A program made the translations under genes and the position numbers. DNA of 38,611 nt. Origin: Oscillospiraceae bacterium (GTDB lineage: Bacteria; Bacillota; Clostridia; Oscillospirales; Acutalibacteraceae). Below, piece by piece: positions 18,968 through 28,587 of the stretch (positions are counted from its first letter, which is position 1; every line of letters begins with the position of its first letter). Below the pieces are notes generated by a model. It was not told the DNA's origin. It saw nothing but the letters and a program-made list of their open reading frames with translations, and ran no database searches. The stretch is from assembly GCA_015066165.1 (NCBI GenBank), contig SVOX01000002.1:1-38611 (forward strand), given 5' to 3'.

Positions 18968-19888
18968 CTATTTCTTCTCGTTTCTCATTTCATCAATAAG
19001 ATCCATAAGTTCATCTGATACTCCCAGCACAACTTTTCTGCAGAACATATATCCGCTGTTTTTAAGTTCTTCAAAATCTTTTGCTGTATAAACAGAAGTA
19101 TCAACGTCGTAGTTATGGTAATGCAGCGGTGCCCAACCGAAATGCTCGGTTATTTCGTGTTCTTCACCGTTTTGAACGGTGTTTTTTCTTAAAGGTGAGT
19201 TGAAAATAATTGTTTGCCAATAACTCTCGACTGCCGCATGAACCTTTTTCATAACTTTATTGAATTTTTTATCATGCAGATATGTGTCAAGGATTAGTTC
19301 CGTGCCCTCACGGGTGAACGCAGACAGCATCTGACCAAAATAAGGGTCTACAAGTTTGCCGTTAAGTGGTACGCGCAATTCTTTTCTTGTGAAGTTTTTA
19401 GTTATTACTCTATACATAAAACTGCGGTAGCAACGTGCCAAGAATGAACTGTTGAAGAAAAAATCAAAATACCAATTCTTTAAGATTTTATTTTTATCGG
19501 TAGGTATGGTAGAGGTGGCAATGTTATAAGCCATAATGTATTCGGTGGATCTGTTGTTTTCAAACTCTTCTAAAATTTGAGCGTTTGTCATAAGCGGATA
19601 ATCTTGTCCCGTCATAAAAACAAACCTATCATAACCTTTATCGCTGCCAAAAGCGTCAAGCAATCCTGCCATATATCCTTTTATCATGGAAAAGCCTGCC
19701 CACCAAACACTGTAGCGTTTGGTTGTGAAGAAAACGTTTGAATAATCCCTGAATTCATTTTCAAATGAAGCAAAATCGGATTTTTTATCAACGTGTATAT
19801 AAAAATCTCCGGTTTCCGAAATCGAATCAATCAATCTTTTTATTTGCTTCGGGTCCTTATGTACTAAAAAAATATATGCAATTTTCAT
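18968..19888 (-). CDS. Core-2/I-branching beta-1,6-N-acetylglucosaminyltransferase-like protein (GT14-type)
   Basis: KIAYIFLVHKDPKQIKRLIDSISETGDFYIHVDKKSD...FVFMTGQDYPLMTNAQI...YFGQMLSAFTREGTELIL. Confidence 0.85.
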   Translation of the reverse strand: MKIAYIFLVHKDPKQIKRLIDSISETGDFYIHVDKKSDFASFENEFRDYSNVFFTTKRYSVWWAGFSMIKGYMAGLLDAFGSDKGYDRFVFMTGQDYPLMTNAQILEEFENNRSTEYIMAYNIATSTIPTDKNKILKNWYFDFFFNSSFLARCYRSFMYRVITKNFTRKELRVPLNGKLVDPYFGQMLSAFTREGTELILDTYLHDKKFNKVMKKVHAAVESYWQTIIFNSPLRKNTVQNGEEHEITEHFGWAPLHYHNYDVDTSVYTAKDFEELKNSGYMFCRKVVLGVSDELMDLIDEMRNEKK

Positions 19889-19890
19889 TT

Positions 19891-20889
19891 TTATTCACCA
19901 ATATTCTTAATTATATATAGCAATCTTGAAAGCTTTATGGATATAGTAGATAGCCAAAGTACCAGTTTTTCTTTTTTGGATAAATATGGATTATTAAACA
20001 CTAAGCGTATGTGTTTTTTAAGGTGTTTTTTCTGTTCGAGAAGTTCATTCTTCAGGATTTTTCTTTCACTTTTGGTACAAGAGATAAATAACAGATATAT
20101 TGCTTTAAACAAAAAGTATTCTTGTTCGGTTTTAAGATTATAGTTTTTGTCTGATAAAAATTCTATAGATTTTTCGTAAAAGTATATAGCATCTAAATAT
20201 ATACTTCCGCCTGCAGAACGGGTAACGCTGTTTGTACTAGTGACACAATTGTAAAACGGAAAATTATATACAGCCGTTCCATTTGTTTTTGTCAGTAACA
20301 AAAGTGTAAAATAAAAATCTTCAACGCGTCTGCCTTCAGGTATGTGAATACTTTTTATGATTTCAGATGAGGTGATTCGAGTTGCTAAACTGACATTACC
20401 TCTATGTAAAAAAATATTTTTTATAGAGTTAATTTCATCTATAGTGGCAAGAACTTTGTCCGATTTTTCACTATCCAATAAATTGCCGTTTGTATCATAG
20501 ACGTTGGCTAAACACTCAATGGTGGATAGATTTTGCTCTTTCATAATTGAAATTAGGGTTTCATACATTTCGCGGTCAAGGTAATCATCAGCATCGCAAA
20601 AACCGATGTATTTGCCGGTTGCTTTGGCAATTCCCGCATTTCGTGCTGATGCCGCACCACCGTTTTCTTTATGTACAACTTTTACTCTGTTATCAATTTT
20701 TGCGTATTCATCGCAAATTGCGCCACTATTATCTTTAGAACCATCATTCACTAAAATCAATTCTAAATCTTTGAGTGTTTGATTTAAAATACTTTCAATA
20801 CATCTCTTTATATACTTTTCAGCATTGTAGACAGGTACCACAACGGACAAAGTCGGATTATTCAACGGTTTCACCTCTATTTGAACCAA
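19891..20889 (-). CDS. Glycosyltransferase family 2 protein
   Basis: LSVVVPVYNAEKYIKRCIESILNQTLKDLELILVNDGSKDNSGAICDEYA...GFCDADDYLDREMYE. Confidence 0.95.
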   Translation of the reverse strand: MVQIEVKPLNNPTLSVVVPVYNAEKYIKRCIESILNQTLKDLELILVNDGSKDNSGAICDEYAKIDNRVKVVHKENGGAASARNAGIAKATGKYIGFCDADDYLDREMYETLISIMKEQNLSTIECLANVYDTNGNLLDSEKSDKVLATIDEINSIKNIFLHRGNVSLATRITSSEIIKSIHIPEGRRVEDFYFTLLLLTKTNGTAVYNFPFYNCVTSTNSVTRSAGGSIYLDAIYFYEKSIEFLSDKNYNLKTEQEYFLFKAIYLLFISCTKSERKILKNELLEQKKHLKKHIRLVFNNPYLSKKEKLVLWLSTISIKLSRLLYIIKNIGE

Positions 20890-21995
20890 TTATTTTTTAT
20901 TATTTTAACAGAACTAAAAATGCCTGAATCTGATGAAGTGATGGTGTTAACGCTATGAAATTCTTTTACAGCGTTCACAAAACGCTCAGCGGCTATTTCG
21001 TGATTGTAATAAGCAATAGTTGCCTTAGCATTTTCTCCAAGGAATTTTGCTTTTTGGGTATCACACAACAAGCTTTTTACTTCATTATAGGCATTTTTAT
21101 AATTGCCGTATTTATAAATTAAACCGTTTTCTCCGTGATTAATTAAAAAAGGAACCGAACCTATTGCACTACTTGCAACAATAGCACAACCGCTTGCCAT
21201 AGCTTCATTTAAAACTGCGCCCCAACCTTCATTAAAATCACTAGTGAACATATATATTTGGCTTTTATTCATAATCTTCAAAACCTCTGTATGTGTTTTG
21301 GAACCCAAGAAATGCACATGATCTTGAAGTTTGTAGGCATGGACCGCTTTAAGAAGGTTATCTTTTTCAGGACCGTCTCCTACGATATTTACTTTAAAAT
21401 CAACACCCTCTTGTTTTAAAAACTGGGCGGTTTTGATTACGGTATCTGCGTGTTTTAATTTTAATAATCTGCCCACATATAGGATGGTGTTCTGCTCTTT
21501 TTCTTGTGTTTTATGAGCGGAGCAAGAGGGGAAATAGCCCCATTTGAAAATTTTATTTTGTGGAAAACCAAATATTGATAAATCGTATGGAAGAAAGGCA
21601 GATGCAGCCAATACGTAAAGGTTTTTGGTTTTATATCTTAAATATCTATTTTTAAGATATATGAAATTTTTAGGTATTAAGCAACGCAAAATGCCTTTTT
21701 TGAAAATTCTTTCAGAGTAAATAAATGAGAGCTTATCCTCTTTCATTCTTAAAGTAACTAATTTATCAGGACAGGCACCAAAAATAACAGCATCAGCTGA
21801 CAGTATTTCTTTTTCGGCACGAGTTTTTTCCGTAAAATAGTCAATTAGATAATTATCGTGATGACTAGTTTGATACCCTTGAGAGTTACCATTGTCGGTT
21901 GCTATGAACCAGAATTCATCAACTAGGGATTTTAAGTACTTACAAAAAGGAATTTGATGGTGGTTTAGAAAATTAGAAACAAATACAATTTTCAT
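20877..21995 (-). CDS. Glycosyltransferase family 4 protein (start re-assigned from ORF-track 22034)
   Basis: NTILYVGRLLKLKHADTVIKTAQFLKQEGVDFKVNIVGDGPEKDNLLKAVHAYKLQDHVHFLGSKTH...FTSDFNEGWGAVLNEAMASGCAIVAS. ATG at 21995 (MKIVFVSNFLNHHQ) is preceded by AAAGGAGAAAA; the ORF-track start overlaps the upstream gene. Confidence 0.9.
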   Translation of the reverse strand: MKIVFVSNFLNHHQIPFCKYLKSLVDEFWFIATDNGNSQGYQTSHHDNYLIDYFTEKTRAEKEILSADAVIFGACPDKLVTLRMKEDKLSFIYSERIFKKGILRCLIPKNFIYLKNRYLRYKTKNLYVLAASAFLPYDLSIFGFPQNKIFKWGYFPSCSAHKTQEKEQNTILYVGRLLKLKHADTVIKTAQFLKQEGVDFKVNIVGDGPEKDNLLKAVHAYKLQDHVHFLGSKTHTEVLKIMNKSQIYMFTSDFNEGWGAVLNEAMASGCAIVASSAIGSVPFLINHGENGLIYKYGNYKNAYNEVKSLLCDTQKAKFLGENAKATIAYYNHEIAAERFVNAVKEFHSVNTITSSDSGIFSSVKIIKNNWFK

Positions 21996-22005
21996 ATTTT
22001 CTCCT

Positions 22006-23031
22006 TTAAAAACAAAATGCATATTTAAGTCCAATTGTACGGTATGCGAAGAATAAGAGGGATAATCCTATAATCGAAAAACGGACAAGATTTTGGGTTT
22101 GGGTGTGTTCTAAAGATTCTATTGACTCTGGTAGCACGACAGGAATAGCATTTAGCCAATACATTGATGGGCGTTCGGCAGTACGTCCTATTAGTCTGAA
22201 TATCCAAATAATTACGCACATAATACCTGAATTTAAAATAACCGTTTCTTTTAAATTTGTTACCCATTTAGATTTCGTCAATAAAGCCAAGGTAATTATG
22301 CAAATCAAAATTGCGAAAAAGATAAATCCGTTTTCGGTTTGTTCCACTTCGTAATCATATTCTAAAACTTCATTAGCAATATCTAATAAGTGTTCATAGC
22401 TGAAGTAAGCACATACGGTTACAATAGTATTTATTATCATAGATATAGCAGTCACTTTACGCTGGCCTAAAAAATACATAACAATAAAAATATATGCCGA
22501 GTGATGAAATTGTGCCGCTAATAAAACAAGTAATAGAAATGGGATAAGCTTTTTGTTTTGAATAAACCTTACCGCTATCATACAAATGCTCATTGCTATA
22601 GATTGACGAACACCAGTAAGTATAAAAAGGAAATTGCCAATTGTAACATAGAAAAATAATGCTAAAATGGGTGATTTGGAGTTTTGCTTAATCAAATCAA
22701 AAATTCCTATTAGCGAAGTCAATGCGGTTATCAATAAAAATACAACTTTAGAATCTGTAAAAGTTCTAATAAATTTCACGAAAATGTAATATCCGGTGTC
22801 TTTGGGGTGTTCAGTAAAAATATTTTTCCAAGGTATGGAATCTATTGCTAAAAAATTTCTAACGTAGCCAATAGTATCGTTACCTGTTCTATCGGAACGA
22901 AGACCAACTATCAAAAAGATACCTAGACAACCGATTACAAATAACCAATTTTTAATTTTTTCATTTTTGGTTTCGTTATAAATTGCGTATAAAAGCAATT
23001 CAAAAAAGGTAAGGCCTAAATAAACAAACAT
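22006..23031 (-). CDS. EpsG family / Wzy-like polysaccharide polymerase, copy B
   Basis: Multi-TM; VGLRSDRTGNDTIGYVRNF, GVRQSIAMSICMIAVRFIQNKKLIPFLLLVLLAAQFHHSAYIF typical of EpsG. Confidence 0.88.
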   Translation of the reverse strand: MFVYLGLTFFELLLYAIYNETKNEKIKNWLFVIGCLGIFLIVGLRSDRTGNDTIGYVRNFLAIDSIPWKNIFTEHPKDTGYYIFVKFIRTFTDSKVVFLLITALTSLIGIFDLIKQNSKSPILALFFYVTIGNFLFILTGVRQSIAMSICMIAVRFIQNKKLIPFLLLVLLAAQFHHSAYIFIVMYFLGQRKVTAISMIINTIVTVCAYFSYEHLLDIANEVLEYDYEVEQTENGFIFFAILICIITLALLTKSKWVTNLKETVILNSGIMCVIIWIFRLIGRTAERPSMYWLNAIPVVLPESIESLEHTQTQNLVRFSIIGLSLLFFAYRTIGLKYAFCF

Positions 23032-23105
23032 AAATTAACTCTTTTCGTTGTTTTTAAATAGTAAATGATTTATTAGTATGAAGTGCTAATGTGCTATTAT
23101 AGAAA

Positions 23106-24116
23106 TTATAACATTGCAACTTGGCGATAAGTAAAAAATATAAATGATAGAATTATTGTGGACAGTTTTGCGATTTTTCGGGTTTGAGGTTGCTCAATGG
23201 AATTTAAAGCTTCAGGTAGTATTACAGGGATGGTATTTAACCAGTACATAGAAGGCCTTTCGGAAGTTCGGCTTATGAGTCTGAAGACCCATATTATTCC
23301 GCATATAATACCTGAGTTCATCGTAACTGTTTCTTTGACGGAAGCTATCCACTTGTCTTTTGTTAATATACAAAGAGTAAGAATACAAAGCAAAATAGCA
23401 AAGAAAATAAAACCGTTATCAAGGTGTTCGACACCATAGTTGTAATTTAAAAGCTCGTTTGCAATATTAAGTAATTGTTCGTAGCTTATAAACGCAGCTA
23501 AGGTAGCAATGATACTAATTAGTATATTTAGAGCATTTATTTTACGGGTTCCTAAAAAGTACATAATCAAGAAAATATATGCAGAATGATGGAATTGGGC
23601 AGCTAATAGAATAAGAAGTAAAAAGGGGATGAGTTTTCTTTCTTGTATATATCTTGTGGCGAACATACAAATACTCATAGCAATTGATTGACGAATGCCT
23701 GTCATAATAAAGTTAAAATTAGCGAGGGTAATGTAAAAGAATAAAGCTAAAATAGGAGATTTTGTATTTCGTTTAATAAGGTCAAAAATACCAAAAAGGG
23801 ACAAAAAAGCTGTTATCAATAAAAATATAGTTTTAGAATCTGTTAGTGTTCTGATAAGTTTTACAAAGAAATAATAGCCGGTGTCTTTTGGATGTTCTAT
23901 CGGTATATTTTTCCAACTTATGCGATTGATGAAAGAAAAGTTATTCACATAACCGATAGTGTCAACACCAGTTTCCTCTGAACGCAGACCGACAACAAGG
24001 AACAAGGAAAGGCATGCTATTATAAATAACCAATTTTTAATTTTTATATTTTTTGTTTCGTTATAAATTGCGTATAATAGCAATTCAAAAGCGGCAAGGC
24101 CTAAATATAAAAACAT
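23106..24116 (-). CDS. EpsG family / Wzy-like polysaccharide polymerase, copy A
   Basis: Colinear with 22006-23031 along nearly the whole length: VGLRSEETGVDTIGYVNNF, GIRQSIAMSICMFATRYIQERKLIPFLLLILLAAQFHHSAYIF. Confidence 0.88.
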   Translation of the reverse strand: MFLYLGLAAFELLLYAIYNETKNIKIKNWLFIIACLSLFLVVGLRSEETGVDTIGYVNNFSFINRISWKNIPIEHPKDTGYYFFVKLIRTLTDSKTIFLLITAFLSLFGIFDLIKRNTKSPILALFFYITLANFNFIMTGIRQSIAMSICMFATRYIQERKLIPFLLLILLAAQFHHSAYIFLIMYFLGTRKINALNILISIIATLAAFISYEQLLNIANELLNYNYGVEHLDNGFIFFAILLCILTLCILTKDKWIASVKETVTMNSGIICGIIWVFRLISRTSERPSMYWLNTIPVILPEALNSIEQPQTRKIAKLSTIILSFIFFTYRQVAML

Positions 24117-24119
24117 AAA

Positions 24120-25319
24120 TTAACTCTTTTCAGTGATTTTTTTATAAATTTCTAAATACCTGTTGTAACAGGTATTTTTATCGAATTTCTTGTGTTTTTC
24201 CGCTATGTTAATTTCAAGAGGATTAGATTTAATAAATTTTATTTTTTCTAACAAAGCGGTGATATCGTCTTCAACCACAACAAATCCGCTGTCGTTATCA
24301 ATTAACTCAGGGCTACCGCAACAATCATAGGTGATTACGGGTGTGCCACAGCATATAGCTTCCATATTAACAGTAGGAAGAGTATCAGCGTGGGTAAGGT
24401 TTACAAAAACGTCGCTCGAAGCATAAATGTCTGATAATTCCTGTCTATTGGTTATATAACCAAGCGTTAAAACATTATCGTATTTTTTATACATATCTTT
24501 TTGCGCTTCAGTACAGCCGATAATTACAATTTTAGAATCTTTGAGGTTTTCGATTATTTCCTTTACTGATTTCTCGTTTTCAGGTAAACACCACTTGTTA
24601 GCTATGCCCAAAATCAAGAAATCGTCACCGATATTGTGTGTTTTTCGAAAATCGTTTTGGTGTGGATTGAAAATATCAGTGTCAACACCGTTGTAAACGG
24701 TTTCTATATTTGTTGGGGTTAATAAAGATTTTTTGGCTTCGTTAGTAATCCAATTGCTGCAGCCTGCAAGGGTTAGGTTGGGTATTTTGTTAAGACGGTT
24801 GGTTTTGTCTTTTAAAACCTTGGCAGTGGAATCGAAAAACAGACTTGGTTGTTCGTATTTATTCAGCGGACAGTCACCGCAATAGGTTTGCCACTTTTGG
24901 CAACCAATAGCCGAATAGTGAGTGCATTTACCCGTAAAATACCAGCAGTCGTGCAGGGAGATAACGGTTGGAATATTTTCATCTGCCAAATAATCACACA
25001 GTAAATTAAGGTTTAGGTAGTTGCTGTGTAGGTTATGTAAATGCACAACGTCGGGAGCGGTTTGGCTTATGTATTTTATGAGTTTTTTTGTAGCACCTTT
25101 TGAGGCATAAGCTTGCTTACCGAAAATACGCGAATACAAGGCGTGAAGCTTCCAATCAAGCTTATTGCCGATTTTATAAGAGTTTTCGGGCGGGGCTGTG
25201 GCGGTTTGGTATGCAACAAAGGATTCATACCCCTCTTTTTGCAAGAGATTTTCGATATCCTTTGTGATGATGCCGGTACTGCTGAAACCATACACAGCAT
25301 TGATTTGCAATATCTTCAA
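24120..25319 (-). CDS. Glycosyltransferase family 4 protein
   Basis: KILQINAVYGFSSTGIITKDI; DVVHLHNLHSNYLNLNLLCDYL; VISLHDCWYFTGKCTHY; TPVITYDCCGSPELID. Confidence 0.92.
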   Translation of the reverse strand: MKILQINAVYGFSSTGIITKDIENLLQKEGYESFVAYQTATAPPENSYKIGNKLDWKLHALYSRIFGKQAYASKGATKKLIKYISQTAPDVVHLHNLHSNYLNLNLLCDYLADENIPTVISLHDCWYFTGKCTHYSAIGCQKWQTYCGDCPLNKYEQPSLFFDSTAKVLKDKTNRLNKIPNLTLAGCSNWITNEAKKSLLTPTNIETVYNGVDTDIFNPHQNDFRKTHNIGDDFLILGIANKWCLPENEKSVKEIIENLKDSKIVIIGCTEAQKDMYKKYDNVLTLGYITNRQELSDIYASSDVFVNLTHADTLPTVNMEAICCGTPVITYDCCGSPELIDNDSGFVVVEDDITALLEKIKFIKSNPLEINIAEKHKKFDKNTCYNRYLEIYKKITEKS

Positions 25320-25331
25320 AATATTACTTCC

Positions 25332-26612
25332 TTATTGTTTGTTAAGTGTATCTGATAAACGGTTATATATACCGTTTTGAATAGTGTCTAAATCTCTATA
25401 GGTTTTAAGATAGTCTATGATATTTTCGCGTTTCTTATTAAAGTCTACATTACCGTTTAATAAGTCGTTTAAAATGTTTTTTGTGTCTTCGGGATTGCTG
25501 ATTACTGCCGCCAAATCAAAATTTTGCAAAACTGCAATAGAGTTAACTTCAGAAGGACCGACCGCCAAAATGGGAACTCCTGATAGCATATAGTCAATGA
25601 TTTTTGTCGAGAAGGACATTTTGGTTTCGAATATAGATTTATCCGAGAAACCTTCGGCGTGAAGAAGGAAATCCGCAGACTGTTGAATTTTCAAAACTTC
25701 TTCACCGCTGACAGCACCTTTTAACTCAATTGAATCGATTGATTCTAATTCACACAGCATAATTTCGGGTAGAATTGATTGGGTATAGATGTCTATAACT
25801 GCCTTTCCTTTAAAATGAGCATCAATAGTTGTGCCTAACAAGTGAAGAATGCTGTATCTGTCTTGACTAATGTTACCTGTATAAATGATTTTCAGCGGTT
25901 TGTTAGTTGATTTTTTGAGCGGGGGAATTGATGCAATCTTTTCTTGCGTTACCCCTTTGCCTATAAGGAAACAGGGAATATCAAACTTTTTAGAATATTC
26001 ATCAGCCATATTCTGAGCAAAAACCTCTAAATATTCGCAAGAGTTTATCAGTTTTTTGAGTTTCTTCTGCAAATGTATACGATATCTTTTGCCTAAAAAA
26101 GATAGGTTGGGAGGGATATTGTATACGTCATCAGATATATGGCCAACTACGGGAACACCCAGTTTTTTAATTATATACTGTTGAATATTACACATACGAG
26201 GTGATGCGTATATAGGTAAATAAATAATATCAGGCTTGTGTTCGAATATAAGCTTTTTTAAAACTTTACTTCTTTTCCATCTGCCAATTCCCCAAATTAA
26301 ATCGCGAATAATAAAGAATATTGTCCATCTTTTTTTAATTGCAGCTACTGAAAGTGCTTGGTTTACATCGATTTCTTTGTTTGATTTCTCGACTTCCCAA
26401 CAAGGGTCATAAAGAGGATTTAAAATACTCTTTAAAACGGACTTATCAGACATTTGAACTTCTTTAAAAGTGATGTTGTTGTTAGAAAGACCGTTTTGAC
26501 AGGAAATATTATAAATTTCAACATTCTTCATGCCGGCGAATAAATTTGAGAAAGTGTTGCCAAAACTATTGGAGTTATCCCAAGGTGTTCCGGATATTAT
26601 TAGTATTTTCAT
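25332..26612 (-). CDS. Glycosyltransferase (GT4/GT1-like fold)
   Basis: MKILIISGTPWDNSNSFGNTFSNLF; LKIIYTGNISQDRYSILHLLGTTID; FSTKIIDYMLSGVPILAVGPSEVNSIAVLQ. Confidence 0.78.
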   Translation of the reverse strand: MKILIISGTPWDNSNSFGNTFSNLFAGMKNVEIYNISCQNGLSNNNITFKEVQMSDKSVLKSILNPLYDPCWEVEKSNKEIDVNQALSVAAIKKRWTIFFIIRDLIWGIGRWKRSKVLKKLIFEHKPDIIYLPIYASPRMCNIQQYIIKKLGVPVVGHISDDVYNIPPNLSFLGKRYRIHLQKKLKKLINSCEYLEVFAQNMADEYSKKFDIPCFLIGKGVTQEKIASIPPLKKSTNKPLKIIYTGNISQDRYSILHLLGTTIDAHFKGKAVIDIYTQSILPEIMLCELESIDSIELKGAVSGEEVLKIQQSADFLLHAEGFSDKSIFETKMSFSTKIIDYMLSGVPILAVGPSEVNSIAVLQNFDLAAVISNPEDTKNILNDLLNGNVDFNKKRENIIDYLKTYRDLDTIQNGIYNRLSDTLNKQ

Positions 26613-26622
26613 AAAATTCCCT

Positions 26623-27621
26623 CTAACGACCTCTATTATTAAGGTAAAAGCCTAATGCTGTTGCCATAAACTTGAAACCGCCAAGACAGTAAAATGTTTT
26701 TGCTAATTTTACTTTTTTATTCAAAGTGTACTTTTTAATACGCCTTTTGCAAATGGTTTTTAATCTATATAAAATTTCTTTGCGTTGCGCAGTTTGTATA
26801 TTAATTTTGTAACAAAGGGCAATGGCAATCAAAGTATGATACATAAGGTAACTCATCAATGCGGTTTTTAGAGTGCTGTGGAGTTGTTCAATAAGTTTAA
26901 TAGCGTTTTCAATAATCCAACAATAGTCGCATAGGTGGTTATAATCGATATTAGCAGTTACGGAATTTTCTTGTTGTAATCTATATACGTAAAAATATTC
27001 ATCGCAAAAAGACCATATCGGTTCAAACGAATATAAGCGAATAGACCATTCCAGATCCTCGGTTTTTAAACCCTTTTTAAAGTATATATTGTTGTCTATG
27101 ATAAATTTGCGCGACAATGCCATTGAGCAAGCGGATATTGAAAGCATATCAGTCGAAATTAATGTAGGGATAACTTCTTTACTAGTTGAACCATTGTATT
27201 GTGAAAGAGTTCTCTTGGGTCCGTATATTTGTCGGTTATCCTTATTGTATAAATTTCCTTGACCAAATTGCACGATATGTACACCGCTGTTTTTTTGGAT
27301 GATTTCGTATATTTTTTCAAGAACACAAGGGGTATTCCAGTAATCGTCGCTGTCGAGGAAAAACAAAAACTCACCATTGGATGCATCTATACCAACATTT
27401 CTTGCATCCGAAGCTCCGCCATTTTCTTTATGAATGACTTTTATTCTATTGTCTTTCAATGCATATTCGTCGCAAATTTTTGGGCAATTATCCGGGGAAC
27501 CATCATCTACAAGAATAAGTTCAAAATTTTTATAACTTTGAGAAAGAACGCTTTCTATACATTTTGGTAAGTATAATTCGGCTTTGTAAACAGGCACTAC
27601 AACACTAAACGTAATCTCCAT
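26623..27621 (-). CDS. Glycosyltransferase family 2 protein
   Basis: FSVVVPVYKAELYLPKCIESVLSQSYKNFELILVDDGSPDNCPKICDEYA...FLFFLDSDDYWNTP. Confidence 0.95.
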   Translation of the reverse strand: MEITFSVVVPVYKAELYLPKCIESVLSQSYKNFELILVDDGSPDNCPKICDEYALKDNRIKVIHKENGGASDARNVGIDASNGEFLFFLDSDDYWNTPCVLEKIYEIIQKNSGVHIVQFGQGNLYNKDNRQIYGPKRTLSQYNGSTSKEVIPTLISTDMLSISACSMALSRKFIIDNNIYFKKGLKTEDLEWSIRLYSFEPIWSFCDEYFYVYRLQQENSVTANIDYNHLCDYCWIIENAIKLIEQLHSTLKTALMSYLMYHTLIAIALCYKINIQTAQRKEILYRLKTICKRRIKKYTLNKKVKLAKTFYCLGGFKFMATALGFYLNNRGR

Positions 27622-27624
27622 AAT

Positions 27625-28587
27625 TCACCTTTTGATTTTAGGATTCTCAATATCTATCCAAGAGCCTAAACGTAAATCCCATTCTTCGGGTTGGATATCG
27701 TTGCAACCACCGCCGTGGTAGAAGGTGATTTCACCAAAGTAAATTTTACCATCTAAGTTGTATAGGTCTATGCGGCAGAAGGGAAAGGGCTCGGAAAGTT
27801 TTTTGGCAATTTCTATCATTTTTTCAAAATTTTCTGGTTTTTCGATGAGACCGTCATAATTTTCGCGTGTTTCTTTGAAAGGCATCAAATTAAAATCCAT
27901 ATCGTAAATATTTCGAGGATAGTGGTGGTTGTAAATGTTGTTTTCGTCAATCAACCCAATATCCAAGAATAACAACTTAGGTTCGCCATCAAAACACATA
28001 AATTTATAATCTAATGGCAATTTGCCCTCTTTGTCACGAATGATTTTTTCGACAGTTATTTTGTTTTCTATGTTTTTATAATTCCATTCGCGGCTATATA
28101 AAAATGGATTTTGCTTAAGTGCGTAGTTCATACGTCTAATAATCATTTTTGTGTCGTTGTCTTTTGTGGGAGAATAAATAAAATTCTCACCCGAACCACT
28201 TGTGCACTTGATGATAACTTCTTCCTTGTATTGCTTAAAGGGAATTTCTTTCGCATTATTATATAAACCGACTTGTGGAATTAAAATTTCTTCAAAACCA
28301 CAATTTTTAACATATTCTCTAACTAGATGTTTGTCTGAACAAGTTGTGAGTAAAGGGTCACGGTTATTGAGCTTTAGCCACCAAACCTTTTCATCGAAAT
28401 ATCTTGGATTTTCGAGGTCTAAACTCTTGCCGGTATATAGCTTATAAAACCATTGGGCATATTTTTTGTCGGGCAAAATAAGTAAAAGGCGGGCTACTGT
28501 TTTGCGGGCGAATTGAAAAATCATACTTCCGAAATTACTTTTATCTGCCCAATTTCGTAAAAAAACTTTAATTTTGAAAATCATCAC
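27625..28587 (-). CDS. TupA-like ATP-grasp family protein
   Basis: DLENPRYFDEKVWWLKLNNRDPLLTTCSDKHLVREYVK, EEVIIKCTSGSGENFIY, PLDYKFMCFDGEPKLLFLD, FCRIDLYNLDGKIYFGEITFYHGGGCNDIQPEEWD. Confidence 0.85.
   Translation of the reverse strand: MMIFKIKVFLRNWADKSNFGSMIFQFARKTVARLLLILPDKKYAQWFYKLYTGKSLDLENPRYFDEKVWWLKLNNRDPLLTTCSDKHLVREYVKNCGFEEILIPQVGLYNNAKEIPFKQYKEEVIIKCTSGSGENFIYSPTKDNDTKMIIRRMNYALKQNPFLYSREWNYKNIENKITVEKIIRDKEGKLPLDYKFMCFDGEPKLLFLDIGLIDENNIYNHHYPRNIYDMDFNLMPFKETRENYDGLIEKPENFEKMIEIAKKLSEPFPFCRIDLYNLDGKIYFGEITFYHGGGCNDIQPEEWDLRLGSWIDIENPKIKR

Noticed and set aside
21996-22034. N-terminal extension MDLNMHFVFKGEN of the glycosyltransferase ORF starting at 22034
   Set aside because: Overlaps the upstream EpsG coding end; a good RBS (AAAGGAG) precedes the ATG at 21995.
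22025-22354. Short ORFs (22025-22267 minus; 22103-22354 plus) within EpsG copy B, and 23197-23439 plus in copy A
   Set aside because: Their mutual similarity is explained by the duplicated EpsG coding sequence beneath them.
25076-25380. Short ORFs on both strands (25076-25300, 25113-25355, 25198-25380)
   Set aside because: Contained in or overlapping two well supported glycosyltransferase genes, with no recognisable domain; frame shadows.
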